Assembly (NCBI GenBank): GCA_964580995.1 | Contig: CAZOMV010000002.1 | Location: forward strand, 1 to 64,000 | Reading direction: 5' to 3' | From: JAKJEP01 sp964580995 | GTDB lineage: Bacteria > Planctomycetota > Phycisphaerae > Sedimentisphaerales > SM23-30 | Length of the DNA: 64,000 nucleotides | In this document: positions 54,255-63,190 of the stretch, one piece after another | Layout of the letters: each line of letters begins with the position of its first letter | Position numbering within the stretch: position 1 is the first letter of the stretch | Position numbers and translations under genes: made by a program | The notes under the pieces: generated by a model | The model's database searches: none | What the model saw: only the letters and a program-made list of their open reading frames with translations | What the model was told of the DNA's origin: nothing

Positions 54255-57011
54255 TCAGGGTGCACTGATATTGGTTACGATGCTGCTGGTTGTGAACGTG
54301 TTTGTCAGCGTGCCGGGTGTATAGGTCCCACCCTGATACAACCCGTCGGTTTTGGTCCCGGTCGAGCTCCCGCCGTTATACAGCTTGTAGCTCGTACCCG
54401 ATAGGAAGTTCGGCGAAGAAAACACACACGATCTATAGGCTTTTGCCGGTGCAAAGGTCAGAACATCCGCGCCGGCGGCGGTTCTAATATGGATCAGAGT
54501 TCCGGCCGTCTTCCATTGGCTGTAGGTAATCTTCACGGAACGCTGCGTTGACGTGGAGCTGAGGGCCTGGGCCATCTGGGCACTGCCCACCCCCACCAGG
54601 AATCCGCCGCTGATATTGCAGGTGCCGTCAAAGTCCACGGCATTGTTATCATTCGCGGTCGGACCGTTGATGATGACGGTCCCGCCCGTCATCACGATAC
54701 TGCCATTGGCATCGATGCCGTCCCCGATGGCATTCACCACGATGTAGCCGCCGTTCACGTACAGGAAATAGTCGCTGTTGCCGCTGGGGGGAAAAGGCGG
54801 ATGCCACGGATCGACGCCGCCGGAGCCATCGCCCCCGGCGATGTTGATCCCGTCATCGCTCGATGTAATGTGGAAAGTCCCGCCGTTGATGGTGATAATC
54901 GCACCCTCGAGGCCTTCGTAGGAGCTGGTAATGGCCATCGTTCCGCCGTTTATCTCGACCGTGCTGTCGGAATGAACGGCGTCATCCCCGGTGGCAATCT
55001 CGAATGTCCCGTTGTTGATCGTGATGGCCTCGTTGGTATGGATCGCATCGTCGGCACAGTCCATGTCGAACGTGCCGCCGTCAATTACCACGCTGACAAG
55101 ACCTTTGATGCCCTTGGCCGAAAAGTCATCGGCAATGCTCGCCGTGTGGCCGCCACCGGAGAGGATGTTGAATTCGCCATCGTCGATGTCGATGGTGGTT
55201 TCGGCCGTGATGGCGTCCTCATCAGAAGTAACGTCAATATTACCGCCGGTGATCGTGATGGTTGAGCTTTCGATTCCCTCGTAGCTGTCCGTAATGGTGA
55301 TCGTGCCGCCATCGATTCCAATGGCAATGTCCGCATGGATTCCATCGTCGCTGGAGGCGATGGTGGCCGCGCCGCCGCTGATTGTCACGGTATCGCCGGA
55401 GTGGAGTCCGTCATCGGCGCAATCGAGGTTGAGCGTGCCGCCGTTAATCACCACGCTGACAGGCCCTTTGATACCCTTGGCTGAAAAGTCATCGGCAATG
55501 CTGGCGGTGTGGCCGCCGCCGGAGACAATCGTGATGTCGCCCGCCAGCACGGTGACATTCGTCTCCGCCGCGATGCCGTCTCCACCGGAGGTGATGTCCA
55601 GCGACCCATTCTCTATCGTGATGTATCCAAAATTGGGGTCTTCAGCGTTGGTGGATTTCAGCGCATCCCCTACGGCCGTCAGGGTGATGTCCCCATCCTG
55701 GATCAGCAGATAGTCCTTGCCGCAAATGCCGTCGTCAACCGAGATGACGTCGAGGGTGCCGCCGTTGATAATCAGATCGTCCTTACTTACGATGGCGTCG
55801 CTGTAGTTCCCGTGAACGGTCAGTGTGCCGGTACCGGATATCGACATCGAGTCCTTACTGAACAAACAGCCGCTGGGTTCGTCCTGGTTCGGATCTTCGA
55901 ACACATATTCATCCGCGTCGAACAGGTAGTTCTGGGTCTGATCGGCCAGCACGAACGACGTGAACGAGGCGTCGATCACATGGATTGCGGCGCTCGTGGA
56001 GTTAGTGATAGAAACACCGGCCAGGATAATCTCCACCGTACCGGCTGAGGGAGAATTCACGGCGAGCTGCCCATCGTTGAGCGTGCCGCTGACGTTGTAG
56101 GTGCCGGCGGCCGTGATGGTGGCTGTCGTTCCATCCACCGTGACGCCGGTGCCGTTAACGGTGATCGAATCCCCGTTCAAGAGGATCTGCGTGGGGCCGG
56201 AAGCCTCCGAACGGCAGCCGCACAACGGTTCGGCGGGAATGCCATCGCCGCTGTAACAGCTCGCGAAAACGGCGTAATCGAGCATATCCACGTCGTAATC
56301 CTCATCGGCATCCGCCAGGACAATACCGTTTTCATCGGGGGTCAAGCCGCACGACGGGTTGGCCGAATTGTCTGTGACGAGGTAACAGCTCACGAAATTG
56401 ACGAAGTCGTTCAGATCCACATCGCCGTCCATGTCGTAATCGCTCAAGGCATAGCCCACGATCCGGCCGGGACTGGCGATATCGCCGCCCGCGGAGGTCC
56501 GCGAACCGAAGATGTCCCTGACCGCGGCCAGGCTCCAGTCCGTCTGGGCAATCGTCTGGCCGTAATCGGAGGCTGGAATATTGCAACTGGCATACTGGGT
56601 GCGCGGCGTGCCGGGGTAGTTCTCGTCGCCGTAGCTCAACTGGTCCACCAGGACATCGCTTGAATCGTAGAGATTGATCTGGCCATTCCGGTCTATGTTG
56701 GTAGTGGACTCGCCGATGATGGTGACGCCGGTTAGTTCCCAGGCGGCGGCGAAGTCCGCGGCCACCGCTTCGGTCAAAATGACTGATTCGCCAGGATCGA
56801 CCACGCCGAAAGCGCTCAAGTCCACTGTACCCGGGGTTTGGCTGCCATCGTCGAAACTCCACCCGGACATATCCACCGGGACTGTGCCGACGTTCGTAAA
56901 TTCGATAAATTCTCCGTCCGTCCCGCTGTACATCCACTCCGTAATGGCCATCTGGCCGGAAGCGACCTGGGCGAGAATCACGATCAATCCGAATAGTAGC
57001 GTGCGCTGCAT
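54255..57011 (-). CDS. Secreted lamin-tail, dockerin-like and carbohydrate-binding domain protein
   Basis: This is a 918-residue exported protein. A signal peptide (LLFGLIVILAQVASGQ) precedes a lamin-tail domain (MAITEWMYSGTDGEFIEFTN). Two dockerin-like calcium loops come next (DYDMDGDVDLNDFVNF, DADEDYDVDMLDYAVF), typical of planctomycete extracellular proteins. The rest is a Cthe_2159/DUF4353-type beta-helix with many INGGTxxITSxDDGI turns. A unit beginning SGGGHTASIADDFSAKGIKG occurs twice nearly identically. Such domains bind acidic polysaccharides in characterised examples. ATG 57011 with AAGGAGG is the start. The C-terminus has no sorting motif that I recognise. Confidence 0.85.
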   Translation of the reverse strand: MQRTLLFGLIVILAQVASGQMAITEWMYSGTDGEFIEFTNVGTVPVDMSGWSFDDGSQTPGTVDLSAFGVVDPGESVILTEAVAADFAAAWELTGVTIIGESTTNIDRNGQINLYDSSDVLVDQLSYGDENYPGTPRTQYASCNIPASDYGQTIAQTDWSLAAVRDIFGSRTSAGGDIASPGRIVGYALSDYDMDGDVDLNDFVNFVSCYLVTDNSANPSCGLTPDENGIVLADADEDYDVDMLDYAVFASCYSGDGIPAEPLCGCRSEASGPTQILLNGDSITVNGTGVTVDGTTATITAAGTYNVSGTLNDGQLAVNSPSAGTVEIILAGVSITNSTSAAIHVIDASFTSFVLADQTQNYLFDADEYVFEDPNQDEPSGCLFSKDSMSISGTGTLTVHGNYSDAIVSKDDLIINGGTLDVISVDDGICGKDYLLIQDGDITLTAVGDALKSTNAEDPNFGYITIENGSLDITSGGDGIAAETNVTVLAGDITIVSGGGHTASIADDFSAKGIKGPVSVVINGGTLNLDCADDGLHSGDTVTISGGAATIASSDDGIHADIAIGIDGGTITITDSYEGIESSTITITGGNIDVTSDEDAITAETTIDIDDGEFNILSGGGHTASIADDFSAKGIKGLVSVVIDGGTFDMDCADDAIHTNEAITINNGTFEIATGDDAVHSDSTVEINGGTMAITSSYEGLEGAIITINGGTFHITSSDDGINIAGGDGSGGVDPWHPPFPPSGNSDYFLYVNGGYIVVNAIGDGIDANGSIVMTGGTVIINGPTANDNNAVDFDGTCNISGGFLVGVGSAQMAQALSSTSTQRSVKITYSQWKTAGTLIHIRTAAGADVLTFAPAKAYRSCVFSSPNFLSGTSYKLYNGGSSTGTKTDGLYQGGTYTPGTLTNTFTTSSIVTNISAP

Positions 57012-57280
57012 ACGAAACCTCCTTGGGCACAAAAACTCATCCACGAATAATTTATTGTCAAATATACCTGTCAGGCACATTCCTAACAAAATCCAAACGG
57101 CATAAAACTCTTTCCTATATAGTAAGTGCTTGCTTTTGGCTAAAAGTAGCAACGGGATTGGAAAAAATTGCATCGAGGCCGCATAATTTTAAATAGGATA
57201 GATTGGGCCACTCCAAATTCGTTGGTGGAAACGATGTTTAGTATTGATATAAGTGATTTAGATTTATTGCTTTATGCCGC

Positions 57281-57327
57281 CGGCAGGGGGCGGTATTTCA
57301 CGATACCGCCCGTATGTACTCCTGCCG
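57281..57327. repeat. Nested inverted repeat
   Basis: GGGCGGTAT (57288-57296) and ATACCGCCC (57303-57311) form a perfect 9-bp stem with a 6-nt loop. An outer pair, CGGCAGG (57281-57287) and CCTGCCG (57321-57327), encloses it. There is no T-tract, so it is not a simple terminator. Confidence 0.6.
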
Positions 57328-57386
57328 CTGCTTATGCCGGAGGTTTTCATGCGATAAATCCATCTCCTGTAACCATCCAGAAATGA

Positions 57387-57400
57387 CGCCAGCGTCAAAA
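57387..57400 (-). repeat. Right copy of the 14-bp inverted repeat
   Basis: CGCCAGCGTCAAAA mirrors the copy at 54233-54246 exactly. It is part of a near-palindrome, TGACGCCAGCGTCA. Confidence 0.6.
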
Positions 57401-57601
57401 GCTCGTTGTCCCCTTGTTATCGGGGCGCCAGAGCAGTTTTTGGAAGTCGATATTGACTTTTGGCGTTTCCGTCAGAAATAAGCAATTTTTTGGAGTTGAA
57501 CCTTTCTTGCAAATTGCATGACCGGCGGTTATTGTAGGGCCTGACCAGGAGAGTGGCAGGCGGAGTATGGCCTGCCGGACTGGTTCGGAAAGAGAAGATG
57601 G

Positions 57602-57621
57602 ATTCCCGCCTGCGCGGGAAT
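57602..57621. repeat. REP-like palindrome, copy B
   Basis: ATTCCCGC and GCGGGAAT flank CTGC. The six-frame products MDSRLRGND and VIPAQAGIH are hallmarks of this widespread non-coding repeat. It lies just before dapL and explains a spurious N-terminal extension there. Confidence 0.75.
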
Positions 57622-57651
57622 GACAGAGAATATGGAGAAGATGCGGCAGGT

Positions 57652-58881
57652 ATGATTACGATTAATGAGAATTTTATGAAGTTGAAGGCGGGGTATTTGT
57701 TTCCGGAGATCTCGCGGCGGGTGGCGGCGTATCAGAAGGAAAATCCGCAGGCGCGGATCATCCGGCTGGGGATCGGCGATGTGACGCTGCCGCTGCCGGC
57801 GGCGGTGATCGAGGCGTTCCACAAGGCGGTGGCGGAAATGGGGGAGGCCCGTACGTTCAAAGGATACGGGCCGGAGCAGGGGTATGATTTTCTGATTCAG
57901 GCGGTGATCGAAAACGATTTCCGGCAGCGCGGGGTGGAGCTGAAGGCCAACGAAGTCTTTATCAGCGACGGCTCGAAATGCGATACCGGCAATATTCAGG
58001 AGATCTTCGGGTTACAGAATACCATCGCGGTTACGGACCCGGTGTATCCGGTGTATGTGGATACCAACGTGATGGCTGGACGGACCGGCCCGCAGAACAG
58101 CCAGGGCTGCTACGAAGGAATCGTCTATCTGCCCTGTACGCCGGCGAACCAGTTCACGCCGGAGCCGCCGGGTAAGCCGGTGGATTTGATTTATTTGTGT
58201 TATCCGAATAATCCGACCGGGGCGGTGGCCACGAAAGAGGCGCTGGGCCGGTGGGTGGAGTATGCCCGGGCGAATAAGGCGATTATTCTGTTTGACGCGG
58301 CGTATGAGGCATTTATCACGGATGCGGCGATTCCGCATTCGATTTACGAGATACCCGGGGCGAAGGAAGTGGCGATTGAATTCCGCAGTTATTCCAAGAC
58401 GGCCGGATTCACGGGGACCCGGTGTGCCTATGCGGTGGTGCCGCAGGAATTGCACGCCTATACCCGGGCGGGCGAGAAGGTGGCGGTGAATCCGATCTGG
58501 CACCGGCGGCAGACGACCAAGTTTAATGGGGTGTCGTATCCGGTGCAACGGGCGACGGAGGCGGCGTATTCGGCGGCGGGCAAGAGGCAGGTGCGGGCAC
58601 TGGTGGATTATTATATGGAGAATGCCCGCGTCATCCGCACGAGCATGGAGCGGTTCGGCTATTGCGTCTATGGCGGGGTGAATGCCCCGTATATCTGGGT
58701 GAAGACTCCCAATGGGATTACCAGTTGGGGGTTCTTTGATAAGCTGCTGAAGGAGGCCCATGTGGTGAGCACGCCGGGGGCAGGTTTTGGCCCCTCGGGT
58801 GAGGGATTTTTGCGGCTGTCGGCATTCGGCCAGAAGGAAAATGTGCTGGAGGCCATGGATCGGATCGGGAAACTGGCGTAA
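57652..58881 (+). CDS. dapL: LL-diaminopimelate aminotransferase
   Basis: DapL converts tetrahydrodipicolinate straight to LL-diaminopimelate, bypassing the succinyl and acetyl routes. The 409-residue PLP enzyme has MITINENFMKLKAGYLFPEI at the start, RLGIGDVTLPLP, FKGYGPEQGYDFL, the cofactor-binding SDGSKCDTGNIQEIFG and the lysine in EFRSYSKTAGFTGTRC. ATG 57652 is chosen because a longer frame translates a REP-like repeat. DapL use is known in Chlamydiae, plants and several anaerobes. A DapF is needed next; the only one here lacks its cysteines. Confidence 0.94.
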   Translation: MITINENFMKLKAGYLFPEISRRVAAYQKENPQARIIRLGIGDVTLPLPAAVIEAFHKAVAEMGEARTFKGYGPEQGYDFLIQAVIENDFRQRGVELKANEVFISDGSKCDTGNIQEIFGLQNTIAVTDPVYPVYVDTNVMAGRTGPQNSQGCYEGIVYLPCTPANQFTPEPPGKPVDLIYLCYPNNPTGAVATKEALGRWVEYARANKAIILFDAAYEAFITDAAIPHSIYEIPGAKEVAIEFRSYSKTAGFTGTRCAYAVVPQELHAYTRAGEKVAVNPIWHRRQTTKFNGVSYPVQRATEAAYSAAGKRQVRALVDYYMENARVIRTSMERFGYCVYGGVNAPYIWVKTPNGITSWGFFDKLLKEAHVVSTPGAGFGPSGEGFLRLSAFGQKENVLEAMDRIGKLA

Positions 58882-58919
58882 GGAATCGAGCATAACCATT
58901 TGTATTTCAAGGGATTACT

Positions 58920-58948
58920 GCAAGCCGCCGGGTGCGGCTTGCTTTTTT
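58920..58948 (+). terminator. Rho-independent terminator after dapL
   Basis: GCAAGCCGC (58920-58928) pairs perfectly with GCGGCTTGC (58934-58942), around a 5-nt loop, and six T follow. Confidence 0.9.
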
Positions 58949-58973
58949 GGCAAATTGTGTTATCTAGTACGGC

Positions 58974-59870
58974 ATGACCATGAATACTCAGTCGAAAACG
59001 GAATGGACCAACAAGCGTCTGCTGGAGTGGACGGCGGACTATTTGGGTAAGGCGGAGGTGGAGCAGTCGCGGCTGTGCGCGGAGCTGCTGCTGGCGCATG
59101 TTTTGAACTGGCAGCGGATCAGGCTCTATACGGATTTCGACTATCAGCCCAGTGCCGAGCAGTTGGCGGAGTTTCGCGGGCTGGTCAAACGCTGCGGGCA
59201 GCACGAGCCGGTGGCGTATTTGACGGGGCATGCCCATTTTTACAGCCTGGATCTGGAGGTAAATGCGAGTGTTTTGATTCCGCGGCCGGAGACGGAGGTG
59301 CTGGTGACGCATGCGCTGGATTTTCTGCGGCAGGAAACCAGCCGGCCGACGGCGTATGTGCTGGATTTATGCACCGGCAGCGGCTGCATCGCGATTGCGC
59401 TGGCGGCGAATGTGATGGAGGCGGACATACTGGCCATCGACAGCAGTGGGGAGGCGCTGGAGGTGGCGCAGCGGAATGTGGAAAAGTACGATTTGCAGGG
59501 GCGGATTCATCTGCTGGAGGGGGATTTGTTTGCGACGTTGGAACAGGCTCCCTGTTCGGTCTTCGATCTGATTGTTTCCAATCCGCCCTATATTGCCGCG
59601 GCCGAATTTGACAAGCTGGAGTCGAATGTCCGGAAATACGAGCCGCGGGGCGCCCTGCTGGCGGGTGCGGATGGTCTGGACTATTACCGCCGGATCGCAG
59701 GGGAGGCGGGGGAGTATCTGGCGGATGGCGGGGTGTTGATGGTGGAAATTGCGTATAATCAAGCGAAAGAGGTTGCCGGTCTGCTGGAGCAGATGGGAAC
59801 ATTCAAGGATATTACGATCTATAAGGATCATCTGGGCCATGGCCGCGTGGTGAAAGCGGCGAAGGCTTGA
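58974..59870 (+). CDS. prmC: Release factor glutamine methyltransferase PrmC
   Basis: PrmC methylates the GGQ glutamine of release factors RF1 and RF2. The 298-residue protein has the N-terminal helical domain (LLLAHVLNWQRIRLYTD), substrate region (EPVAYLTGHAHFYSLDLEV, LIPRPETEVLV), SAM site (VLDLCTGSGCIAIALA) and catalytic NPPY (FDLIVSNPPYIA). ATG 58974 or 58980 are equally likely. murA follows after 33 nt; prfA is not adjacent. Confidence 0.93.
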   Translation: MTMNTQSKTEWTNKRLLEWTADYLGKAEVEQSRLCAELLLAHVLNWQRIRLYTDFDYQPSAEQLAEFRGLVKRCGQHEPVAYLTGHAHFYSLDLEVNASVLIPRPETEVLVTHALDFLRQETSRPTAYVLDLCTGSGCIAIALAANVMEADILAIDSSGEALEVAQRNVEKYDLQGRIHLLEGDLFATLEQAPCSVFDLIVSNPPYIAAAEFDKLESNVRKYEPRGALLAGADGLDYYRRIAGEAGEYLADGGVLMVEIAYNQAKEVAGLLEQMGTFKDITIYKDHLGHGRVVKAAKA

Positions 59871-59903
59871 AACGGTTGCCGAACCAGGAAGGAAAACGGT
59901 AGT

Positions 59904-61175
59904 ATGGATTCGTTTGTGATACACGGAGGTACACGGCTGCGGGGCGATATTCAGGTGAGCGGTTCGAAAAACGCGGCGCTGCCGATTATGGCGGCGTGCC
60001 TGCTCACGAATGAAGAGACCATTCTTCGCTCGGTCCCGGATTTAGCGGATATTCGCCATTTGTGCACGCTGCTGGAAAAGCTGGGGGCGAAGGTCTGGCG
60101 GGATGAGCAGAATCACATGCATATTAAGGTGCAGGACGAAAGCTGCTGCCTGGCGGATTATGAAAGCGTGCGGCGGATGCGGGCCAGTATTTGTGTGCTG
60201 GGGCCGCTGGTGGCGCGGCGGCATCATGCCGAGGTGAGTATGCCCGGCGGCTGTGCGATCGGGGACCGGCCGATCAATCTGCATGTGCAGGGGATCAAGG
60301 CCCTGGGGGCGGATATCCAACTGGAGAGCGGCAATGTGATTGCGGATGCCCCGGAGCTGCACGGAACGGATATTTTTCTCGGCGGGCCGTTCGGCAGTTC
60401 GGTGCTGGGCACGGCCAATATTATGAGCGCGGCGTGTCTGGCCAAAGGCAAGACCGTGATCGAATCGGCGGCGTGCGAGCCGGAGATTGTCGATCTGGGC
60501 AATTTTTTGATTTCGATGGGGGCGCGAATTAGCGGCCACGGCAGCCCGCGGATTACGATCGAGGGGGTGGCGGTTTTGCATGGAACGGATTATCAGATTA
60601 TCCCTGACCGCATTGAAGCGGGGACATTTATGGTGGCGGCGGCGATTACCAACGGCGAGCTGATTTTGCGCAACTGCCAGGCGGAACATTTGATGGCGGT
60701 GATTGACCGGCTGAAACTGATTGGTGTTGATATCGAAAAAGAAAATGGCGGATTGCGGGTCAGTTCCGCGCGGCGGCTGAATCCGGTGGATATCACGACC
60801 CAGCCGTATCCGGGTTTCCCGACCGATTTGCAGGCCCAGTTGATGGCCCTTTTGTGTCTGGCGGATGGCAACAGTATTATTACGGAGAAAATTTTTCCCG
60901 ACCGGTTCATGCACATCGCGGAGCTGAACCGGATGGGCGCGAATATTCGCAAGGAAGGCCCCACGGTGGTGGTGCAGGGGGTGCGGGAACTGGTCGGCGC
61001 GCCGGTAATGGCATCGGATTTGCGGGCGTCGGCGGCGCTGGTGCTGGCGGGGATGATCGCCAAAAGCAAAACGCAGATCCTGCGGGTCTATCATATCGAT
61101 CGCGGGTATGAAAAAATTGAGGAGAAGCTCAACCGGGTGGGCGCGCAAATCGAACGAATCAAGGAATCAGACTAA
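59904..61175 (+). CDS. murA: UDP-N-acetylglucosamine 1-carboxyvinyltransferase MurA
   Basis: MurA transfers enolpyruvate from PEP to UDP-GlcNAc, the first committed step of peptidoglycan synthesis. The 423-residue protein has VSGSKNAALPIMAACLL, the loop with the catalytic cysteine (MPGGCAIGDRPINLH), the repeat GTDYQIIPDRIEAGTFM and YPGFPTDLQAQLMALL. The cysteine retained in the loop is the fosfomycin target. Together with dapL it indicates a peptidoglycan wall. Its end overlaps the DMT gene by 9 nt. Confidence 0.95.
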   Translation: MDSFVIHGGTRLRGDIQVSGSKNAALPIMAACLLTNEETILRSVPDLADIRHLCTLLEKLGAKVWRDEQNHMHIKVQDESCCLADYESVRRMRASICVLGPLVARRHHAEVSMPGGCAIGDRPINLHVQGIKALGADIQLESGNVIADAPELHGTDIFLGGPFGSSVLGTANIMSAACLAKGKTVIESAACEPEIVDLGNFLISMGARISGHGSPRITIEGVAVLHGTDYQIIPDRIEAGTFMVAAAITNGELILRNCQAEHLMAVIDRLKLIGVDIEKENGGLRVSSARRLNPVDITTQPYPGFPTDLQAQLMALLCLADGNSIITEKIFPDRFMHIAELNRMGANIRKEGPTVVVQGVRELVGAPVMASDLRASAALVLAGMIAKSKTQILRVYHIDRGYEKIEEKLNRVGAQIERIKESD

Positions 61176-62108
61176 TTCCGGCTCGGGCACGGCGTGCAAG
61201 CGTTCCTGGGCGAACAAGGTTAAGGCAGCGCCCAGGACGAGAATCACACCGCTGAGCCATTGGCCGGCCGTTAGCTGCTCGGAAAAAATCAGCCAGGAAA
61301 AAATCGCGGTGAAAAAGGCGGTACCAAGTAAAGCGGTTTGAGTCACCATTACGCCCATACGCTGAATGACCCAGTAAAGTCCCATATGCGGCAGATAGAG
61401 ATTAAACAGGGTAGAAACAAGAATCAGAAGATGAATACGGCCGGTTTGATGAATCAGGCTGAGCGGTTTTCCCAGGCAGAAGGAAAGCACCAGTAAACCG
61501 ATAATGCTATAGGTCGTTACCACCGTATAACTGACCAGGGGGGCTGCCGAACGAGTGATGATGCGGATTCCCAGGGCGTAACCCGCCCAGGAAATAGCGC
61601 CGATGGTGACAAAGAGAATCCCCAGCATCTGCGTATGAAAACCGCCCTTCTGCTGGAACAGAATCACACCCAGTGAGCCGCTGACGGCACAGAACAATCC
61701 GATCCAGAAAAATTTATTTTGGAAGAGCCGCCGTTCTTCCCGGTGGAAGAGAACGCCCAGCAAGACCGCCCAGATGATATACTGCTTTTGCAGCAAACTC
61801 ATCATGCCCGGTTCGGCAAAATAAACCGACCAGGGATAAAAAATCTGACCGCCGAGATTGGCCAGGGCGGGGATCAGACCCAGCAGCCATACCCGGCGGT
61901 TAAAATGATGGAGAAAACCGGTTTTTCGAAAGCGCAGCCAGACGGTGATCCACAGCCAGAGCAGCAGCCAGGCGAAACGCCAGAAATTCTGATCCCAGAT
62001 GGTGATCCCCTCGCGGAAAAACTGACGGATAAACAGCGGGGCGGTACTCCAACTGAGAAGGATACCCAGCAGCACGGCGGAACCTTTTACATCCGGTCGG
62101 TTAGGCAA
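61167..62108 (-). CDS. DMT-superfamily (EamA) transporter
   Basis: The protein has about ten transmembrane segments in two EamA repeats, for example AEPGMMSLLQKQYIIWAVLLG and RMGVMVTQTALLGTAFFTAI. It is an exporter or importer of small metabolites. The start is uncertain: TTG at 62108 has AGGAG five bases upstream and gives 313 residues; ATG at 62150 and TTG at 62174 give longer forms with weaker sites. It converges with murA. Confidence 0.82.
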   Translation of the reverse strand: MPNRPDVKGSAVLLGILLSWSTAPLFIRQFFREGITIWDQNFWRFAWLLLWLWITVWLRFRKTGFLHHFNRRVWLLGLIPALANLGGQIFYPWSVYFAEPGMMSLLQKQYIIWAVLLGVLFHREERRLFQNKFFWIGLFCAVSGSLGVILFQQKGGFHTQMLGILFVTIGAISWAGYALGIRIITRSAAPLVSYTVVTTYSIIGLLVLSFCLGKPLSLIHQTGRIHLLILVSTLFNLYLPHMGLYWVIQRMGVMVTQTALLGTAFFTAIFSWLIFSEQLTAGQWLSGVILVLGAALTLFAQERLHAVPEPELV

Positions 62109-62286
62109 AACAGCTCCTGTTGTTTTATGTCCAGTTAAAAGCCGAATCATCCCCGGTGGGATTTTTTTCGTCAAGATAAAAATCCGGATCGCCAGAAAAC
62201 CGGCGGAACGATTTTGATTGCGGTTTGACGGGAAATGGGGTATGTTTCCTTTTTGTATGCGGTACTAGTTTATAAGGAGAACTATT

Positions 62287-63087
62287 GTGAAATATCTTAG
62301 ATTTGCGGCTGGGGATGATCGTATTTATTCGGGGATTTTGGCGGCGGATGGCACGATTCAAGTCATTTCGGGAAATATACTGGAGGAGCATGAACCGACA
62401 GGCAAAAAATTCCACCTGAAGGAAATCCAGCGGTATCTGCCGCCGGTGGACCCGCCGAATATCATCGCCCTGGGGCGGAATTACGCCGAACACGCCAAAG
62501 AACTCAAGCACGAGCTGCCGACCGTACCGCTGCTGTTTATGAAAGCCACGACCAGTCTGACCGGCCATCAATGCCCGGTAGTCCTGCCGGCGATTGCTCC
62601 CAAGAAGGTGGATTATGAAGCGGAACTGGTGGTCGTGATCGGGAAAAAGGCAAAACAGGTCCAACCGGCGGACGTGGGCGAATATATATTCGGTTATACG
62701 ATGGCCAATGATATCTCGGCCCGGGATTGCCAGTTTGAAATCGACAGCCAGTGGATTCGCGGCAAATCATTCGATACCTTTGCGCCGCTGGGGCCGGTCA
62801 TTGAAACCGACCTGGATCCTTCTGCCCTGCGTGTCCGGATGATCCTGAACGGGCAGTGCATGCAGGATGGAAATACCCGGGATATGATATTTTCCGTAGC
62901 GGAAATCGTGAGTTTTATCTCGAAAAACATGACCCTGCTGCCGGGAACGGTCATCTTAACCGGAACCCCCTCCGGCGTCGGGTATGGCCGGGAAGTACCT
63001 GTTTTTCTGAAGCCCGGCGATCATCTGGCGGTCGAGGTGGAAGGAATCGGCCGGCTGGAAAACACGGTCGCAGCCGAATCCGCTTGA
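62287..63087 (+). CDS. Fumarylacetoacetate hydrolase (FAH) family protein
   Basis: The 266-residue protein has the FAH fold: NIIALGRNYAEHAKE, metal ligands in VDYEAELVVVIGKKA, ANDISARDCQF, GKSFDTFAPLGP and TGTPSGVGYGRE. Members hydrolyse or decarboxylate acylpyruvates, such as fumarylpyruvate or oxaloacetate. The start is GTG at 62287 after AAGGAG. The substrate is not known. Confidence 0.88.
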   Translation: MKYLRFAAGDDRIYSGILAADGTIQVISGNILEEHEPTGKKFHLKEIQRYLPPVDPPNIIALGRNYAEHAKELKHELPTVPLLFMKATTSLTGHQCPVVLPAIAPKKVDYEAELVVVIGKKAKQVQPADVGEYIFGYTMANDISARDCQFEIDSQWIRGKSFDTFAPLGPVIETDLDPSALRVRMILNGQCMQDGNTRDMIFSVAEIVSFISKNMTLLPGTVILTGTPSGVGYGREVPVFLKPGDHLAVEVEGIGRLENTVAAESA

Positions 63088-63190
63088 TCGGATTTTTACC
63101 CAGTCCGGGTGTAAGGGTGCCTCCCCTTCAAGGCACCCTGGAACCCATAGCCATTTATCTTCCTGGTGATAAACGGCTGTTCTGTTTCGT

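Larger units (their letters stand above)
57012..57651. other. Intergenic region with nested palindromes
   Basis: The divergent gap contains a nested hairpin (57281-57327), the right copy of the 14-bp inverted repeat and REP-like copy B. A short reading frame (57383-57481, 32 codons: MTPASKARCPLVIGAPEQ then FLEVDIDFWRFRQK) starts in the inverted repeat. It has no ribosome-binding site and may be the remnant of a disrupted gene end. Confidence 0.5.

Noticed and set aside
57383..57481. 32-residue frame starting in the right inverted repeat
   Set aside because: No ribosome-binding site; kept only as a possible gene remnant.
57553..57651. N-terminal extension of dapL containing MDSRLRGND
   Set aside because: It is translation of the REP-like palindrome, and true DapL sequence begins at MITINEN.
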